The position numbers were made by a program, and so were the translations under genes. Shown here piece after piece: positions 44,301 through 46,468 of a stretch of 46,468 nucleotides of DNA (position 1 is its first letter; every line of letters starts with the position of its first letter). The stretch comes from Bacteroidales bacterium (GTDB lineage Bacteria > Bacteroidota > Bacteroidia > Bacteroidales > P3), in contig JAFUGA010000015.1 of NCBI GenBank assembly GCA_017469625.1, positions 1 through 46,468 on the forward strand, given 5' to 3'. The notes beneath the pieces were generated by a model. That model searched no databases, had not been told where the DNA came from, and worked only from the letters and a program-made list of their open reading frames with translations.

Positions 44301-44410
44301 TTGTAATAATTTACATAAACATTATCTGATTCAAAGTCCCAAGTTTTTGGTAAATCTTCTTCTGTAAGAGCTACGCACGGAGTAGTAAATGTTCTCATAG
44401 TAGTTTCCAA
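41306..44410 (-). CDS. T9SS adhesin 2, C-terminal fragment (downstream of frameshift)
   Basis: 1034 codons open after a frameshift that separates it from 44437-46371. It continues the FN3/MAM pattern of the upstream fragment: FN3 remnant, MAM-like domain (about 15-160), FN3, MAM-like (about 265-425), FN3, cleaved-adhesin domain (about 530-690), TSATLNG FN3, three Cys repeats (ETVCFGETFTFNG, ETITVCFGETVEFNG type), and a complete T9SS sorting domain (VMLYPNPTTEDAMLRV...GVYYIRIVTDTINRTEKLIKK). The ATG at 44410 is internal to a domain, not a real start. With the base restored the two parts make one protein of more than 1680 residues. As it stands it lacks a signal peptide. Confidence 0.85.
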   Translation of the reverse strand: METTMRTFTTPCVALTEEDLPKTWDFESDNVYVNYYNYPSCWMKNNMNQYYPYVYNYDYYAHGGTQSLYFSAPSLIALPPVDVPISSLQLSFWIYGNYPLEVGVMTNPDDASTFVNIATVQGVNGSYTLQEIPFVGYTGEGNFIALRSTSGYPYVDDVTLGYLPECTRPSNVEVTPDLTSATITWGALGSAFTVYFKETSASSYTEITEGITATEEENIYTVTVNDLTHGTSYTFYVESACDEETLASNPVTFNTTCVVITANDLPKTWNFETGNTAGTEQYPLSHCWQRITPADAGTSLYPYVYNYNYYAHGGNKSLEFYNYYAGQYAILPQINTESLQINTLQVSLWIKISSNSIGTGLEIGVMTDPTNASTFTTVATINNLTEDYQMFDIPLSSYEGEGSYIAFRNSYTGTDYNYANTLIDDITLDIAPQCSRPQNVIINAAQTEATVTWTAENGENFEIYYKPVDSETEEYTLAQATITAGEEDGTWVGVVDELESSTSYMLYVQAICDNESTPQSMVKTFKTTCYAITEFSYSEGFENGLSCWISNPVTGTIEVTTETSYEGGLSAPEGSKFAICKASSRNNITEFLSPEFELSSLDNPTLKFSHIQLEWSGDQDQLYVYYKTSSDAERILLASYTSSITSWTDEEIALPNASDTYQIIFEMRTNYGYGIGIDNIIIGNDGEAPDPVEPTVVTNTATGITQTSATLNGVITDLGNQTITARGFEWKATVGGTYTSVSATGTTMTANLTGLTANTSYTYKAFATTANGTQYGTEVTFTTLEAGEEPCTPATATLNETVCFGETFTFNGNTYTTAGTYTTIVADVNGECDTNYTINLTVNAQNTASETITVCFGETVEFNGQSLTEGENTVTVAGQGSDCDTLYIVTLVVRPENTNAIDVTINPEELPYQFGTQVLEAEGTYTEVFTDENDCDSTVVLTLTVNSSINDVENGINVMLYPNPTTEDAMLRVEGINSDATIYVTDVQGRTIKETKLAQGEQEVRLETSTFARGVYYIRIVTDTINRTEKLIKK
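41421..42348 (-). repeat. C-terminal module shared with adhesin 1 (copy B)
   Basis: Near-identical to 1-774 but 153-154 bp longer by one additional Cys repeat (about 51 codons between GTYTT and VAGQG). The sorting domains are almost the same in both. Confidence 0.9.
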
Positions 44411-44436
44411 AGAAGAAGTTTCAGAACAGATGGCTG

Positions 44437-46371
44437 TTATTTTGTAATTATAAGTTGTTTTGCATTAAGACCTGTTATGGTAACAGTCCAAGTACCGTCT
44501 TCATCTGTCATTTGTATAAGTTCATCTTGCATTGTTATGGTTGTAAGGTTGTTAGCAGAAGTTCCATAAGTAACTACAAAATCTTCACCTGTAGAAGTCC
44601 AAGTAAGAGTTACAGAAGTAGAAGAAGGTGTAGCTGAAGTAACTACAGGGCGAGAACAAGTAGGCATATCATCTACTTTTACATCATCTAAACGTAACCA
44701 ATATCCATCGTGAGGACTATTTCTTCTTACGAAAGCAATATAACGATTACCACTATATTCTGTCAAAGGTATTTCATAAAGTTGATAATCTCCTTGAGGT
44801 ATATCTGTTTGGAATATTTGTGTAAATCCTGGCAATGGGTCTGATGTTGAAGTAGGAGCAGAAAGTTCTATATCTTCATCTGAAATCCATATAGAAATTT
44901 CTTCTGGTTCATTTGTACTATTATGTGCTCTTTGTGCATAGAAACTTAACTGTTTGTTATCATCTAAAACTAATAACGGAGTAATTAACCAATCGTTATG
45001 ATTAGAATTCGCATAGTCTGTATAACAACCAGCATTTCCACTACCACTATGAGAGTTACTGCTTTGCCATTGCCATCTGTAAGGAGTAGAACCTGTACCA
45101 ACTACTCCGCCGTCATATACAGACCAGCAAAGAGGAGTATTTACTTCAGATAATACACTGCTTGGTACCCAATTTACTTCAAAACCTTCTGTCCAAGGAA
45201 AGTCTGTAACAGCGTTACAAGTAGTAGAAATAAATCCTGTGTCCAAAGTAGATACTTCTTGTCCATCACATACTGCAGCAACATACCATTTATAAGAAGA
45301 AGAATTGGATAAGTCTTCTAATACATAAATACCATCATCAAGTGTTACGTTTTCTATAAGCGTATAACCATCATTTAAACTTGCGTTTTTATAATAAAGA
45401 TTATAACTATCTGCATCTCCTTCCCAAGAAATAGTAGCAGTTGTTTCTGTTGTTTCCAATGTTGCAAGGTTGGTAGGACGAGAACACATAGGAATATCTC
45501 TAACAGTTACATCGTCTAAACATAACCAATAACCATCATTAGGAGCATTTCTTCTTACGAAAGCAATATAACGATTACCACTATATTCTGCCAAAGATAC
45601 CTCATAAAGTTGAAAATCTCCTTGAGGTATATCTGTTTGGAATATTTGTGTAAATCCTGGTAATGGGTCTGATGTTGAAGTAGGAGCAGAAAGTTCTATA
45701 TCTTCGTCTGAAATCCATATAGAAATTTCTTCTGGTTCATCTGTAGTATTATTTGCTCTTCTTGCCAAAAAACCCAATTGTTTGTTATTGTCCAAAGTCA
45801 ACAATGGAGTAACTAACCAATCGTTATGATTACCAGAAGCATAGTCTGTATAACAAGTTGCAGCACCTTCTCCACCATGTGCATAATAAGTGCTATTTTG
45901 CCATTGCCAATTATAATTATAACCTGAACTTGTGTAGCCTCCATTATATACAGCCCAACAATTAGGAGCACTTGTTCCTAAAACAGATGAGGCAGTCCAA
46001 GGAGTTTCAAAACCTTCTACCCAAGGAAATTCACTTATGCCTTCTTCACTACAAGCAGTGTTGAATACAAAACTTCCCCACTGAGAAAGACCATCTTCTT
46101 CTCCACAATTTGCTTGTACTTCTACTTGATATGCACTTGCAGGAGATAAATTTTCAATATCATAAGTATTGCCTTCTACTTCTATTGCTTCCTCTATGTA
46201 TTCTGTTTCTCCGTATAGTTTATAACGTAATGTGTATGTTTCTCCATCTGCTGCCCAAGAAATAGTAGCAGATTCTGTTGTAGTATTTGAAACTGTAATT
46301 ATAGGTGCTGGACATGCTATTAAGGTTACGCTAACTCGGTATAAGGAGTGGGAGAATTTCTGATATATCAT
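44437..46371 (-). CDS. T9SS adhesin 2, N-terminal fragment (5' end replaced by IS-like sequence)
   Basis: 644 codons. The first roughly 18 codons (MIYQKFSHSLYRVSVTLI) read through the end of an IS-like element and are not part of the adhesin; the adhesin sequence begins near ACPAPIITVS. It then has FN3 domains and two MAM/cleaved-adhesin domains coded by near-identical DNA (WVEGFETPW..., WTEGFEVNW...). No signal peptide is present. The end, ITGLNAKQLIITK, departs from the family pattern because of a missing base; the expected continuation (KTTYNYKITAICSETSS) is found in the next frame. Together with the next fragment it is one damaged gene. Confidence 0.8.
   Translation of the reverse strand: MIYQKFSHSLYRVSVTLIACPAPIITVSNTTTESATISWAADGETYTLRYKLYGETEYIEEAIEVEGNTYDIENLSPASAYQVEVQANCGEEDGLSQWGSFVFNTACSEEGISEFPWVEGFETPWTASSVLGTSAPNCWAVYNGGYTSSGYNYNWQWQNSTYYAHGGEGAATCYTDYASGNHNDWLVTPLLTLDNNKQLGFLARRANNTTDEPEEISIWISDEDIELSAPTSTSDPLPGFTQIFQTDIPQGDFQLYEVSLAEYSGNRYIAFVRRNAPNDGYWLCLDDVTVRDIPMCSRPTNLATLETTETTATISWEGDADSYNLYYKNASLNDGYTLIENVTLDDGIYVLEDLSNSSSYKWYVAAVCDGQEVSTLDTGFISTTCNAVTDFPWTEGFEVNWVPSSVLSEVNTPLCWSVYDGGVVGTGSTPYRWQWQSSNSHSGSGNAGCYTDYANSNHNDWLITPLLVLDDNKQLSFYAQRAHNSTNEPEEISIWISDEDIELSAPTSTSDPLPGFTQIFQTDIPQGDYQLYEIPLTEYSGNRYIAFVRRNSPHDGYWLRLDDVKVDDMPTCSRPVVTSATPSSTSVTLTWTSTGEDFVVTYGTSANNLTTITMQDELIQMTDEDGTWTVTITGLNAKQLIITK
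44458..44461 (-). other. Frameshift site: one A missing in an A run of adhesin 2
   Basis: Minus strand GCAAAACAACTTATAATTAC reads AKQLIIT. With one more A (GCAAAAACAAC...) it would read AKTTYNY and join the downstream frame (KITAICSETSSLETTMRTFTT). It may be a real mutation, a slipping tract or a sequencing error. Confidence 0.85.
44681..45003 (-). repeat. MAM-module repeat in adhesin 2, copy b
   Basis: About 323 bp near-identical to 45509-45831, offset 828 bp. It codes EPEEISIWISDEDIELSAP and the preceding and following strands of a MAM-like domain. Confidence 0.8.
45509..45831 (-). repeat. MAM-module repeat in adhesin 2, copy a
   Basis: Pair of 44681-45003. Long stretches such as the DPLPGFTQIFQTDIPQGD coding segment are unchanged, which suggests recent duplication or conversion. 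Confidence 0.8.
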
Positions 46372-46468
46372 TTGGTATTAGAGGGTTATGTTTATTGAAA
46401 TATCTGATGTGAGGTTTATTAGGCATCAATTGATAGGCAGATAAAGCAGAGATAATATTAACAAGAAA
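46323..46468 (-). mobile_element. Probable end of an insertion sequence inserted in adhesin 2
   Basis: The sequence changes from adhesin-like to unrelated at about 46323. Beyond it lies GTTACGCTAACTCGGTATAA, followed by GGAGTGGGAGAA, which looks like an IS terminal repeat overlapping the stop codon of the reading frame next to it. Only one end is in the window, so the target duplication cannot be seen. Confidence 0.5.
46331..46468 (-). CDS. C-terminal end of a possible transposase (partial)
   Basis: 45 codons open from the window edge to TAG at 46331: FLVNIISALSAYQLMPNKPH, then IRYFNKHNPLIP, NDISEILPLLIPS. The tail resembles C-termini of DDE transposases in Bacteroidota insertion sequences, where a hydrophobic helix is followed by an AY..xPxKP motif. 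The stop lies inside the presumed terminal repeat, as is common for such elements. The family cannot be assigned from this short end. Confidence 0.4.
   Translation of the reverse strand, partial: FLVNIISALSAYQLMPNKPHIRYFNKHNPLIPNDISEILPLLIPS

Overview
The window is AT-rich chromosomal DNA of a Bacteroidota bacterium, most likely of the order Bacteroidales. The evidence is a type IX secretion (T9SS) protein, PorT, several secreted proteins with T9SS C-terminal sorting domains (YPNP motif), DUF4249, DUF1573 and OmpH-type envelope proteins, and at least six promoters of the Bacteroidetes type (TTTG, 18-20 nt, TANNTTTG). Species cannot be told from the sequence alone.

Layout. Bases 1-5873 (minus) hold a giant multidomain fibronectin-III/MAM-like T9SS adhesin that runs off the left edge; its leader (5874-6173) carries a poly-G tract and a terminator-like hairpin. 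Then follow a small secreted protein and RmuC (6448-9071), a beta-helix surface protein with a T9SS-tagged partner (9210-11722), an MBOAT acyltransferase (11914-13410) and a type II restriction-modification pair (13580-15713). The pair is preceded by a highly structured, promoter-driven RNA region (15797-15992). Next comes tRNA-Val and a housekeeping operon mnmA - Nif3-like - zinc-ribbon coiled-coil - pyrC (16421-20550).

From 20625 the plus strand carries two DUF1573 proteins and an aminotransferase. The minus strand carries an envelope operon: M14 carboxypeptidase, outer-membrane barrel and the Kdo transferase waaA (23482-27050). The plus strand resumes with porT, an FAD oxidoreductase, a LysM lytic transglycosylase, an SGNH hydrolase, a MerR regulator and ddl (27187-33940). 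The minus strand then has a U32 protein, ychF, tig, a DUF4249 lipoprotein and an OmpH-like protein (34098-39793). A small secreted protein on the plus strand (40026-40376) faces a small lipoprotein gene (40573-40974) whose leader repeats the poly-G/terminator plan of the first adhesin. The right end is a second adhesin, broken by a one-base frameshift and cut at its 5' end by what looks like an insertion sequence.

How it fits together. Most genes serve the cell envelope: lipid A core (waaA), peptidoglycan (ddl, lytic transglycosylase, SGNH hydrolase), T9SS (porT) and its cargo (adhesins, carboxypeptidase, small sorting-domain protein). The signals not explained by standard gene families are (1) the shared poly-G/attenuator leaders, (2) the structured RNA in front of the restriction-modification genes, and (3) a palindromic AAACAAAG/CTTTGTTT intergenic repeat family at six places, always downstream of gene ends. 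All function calls are from motifs read by eye; no database search was possible.
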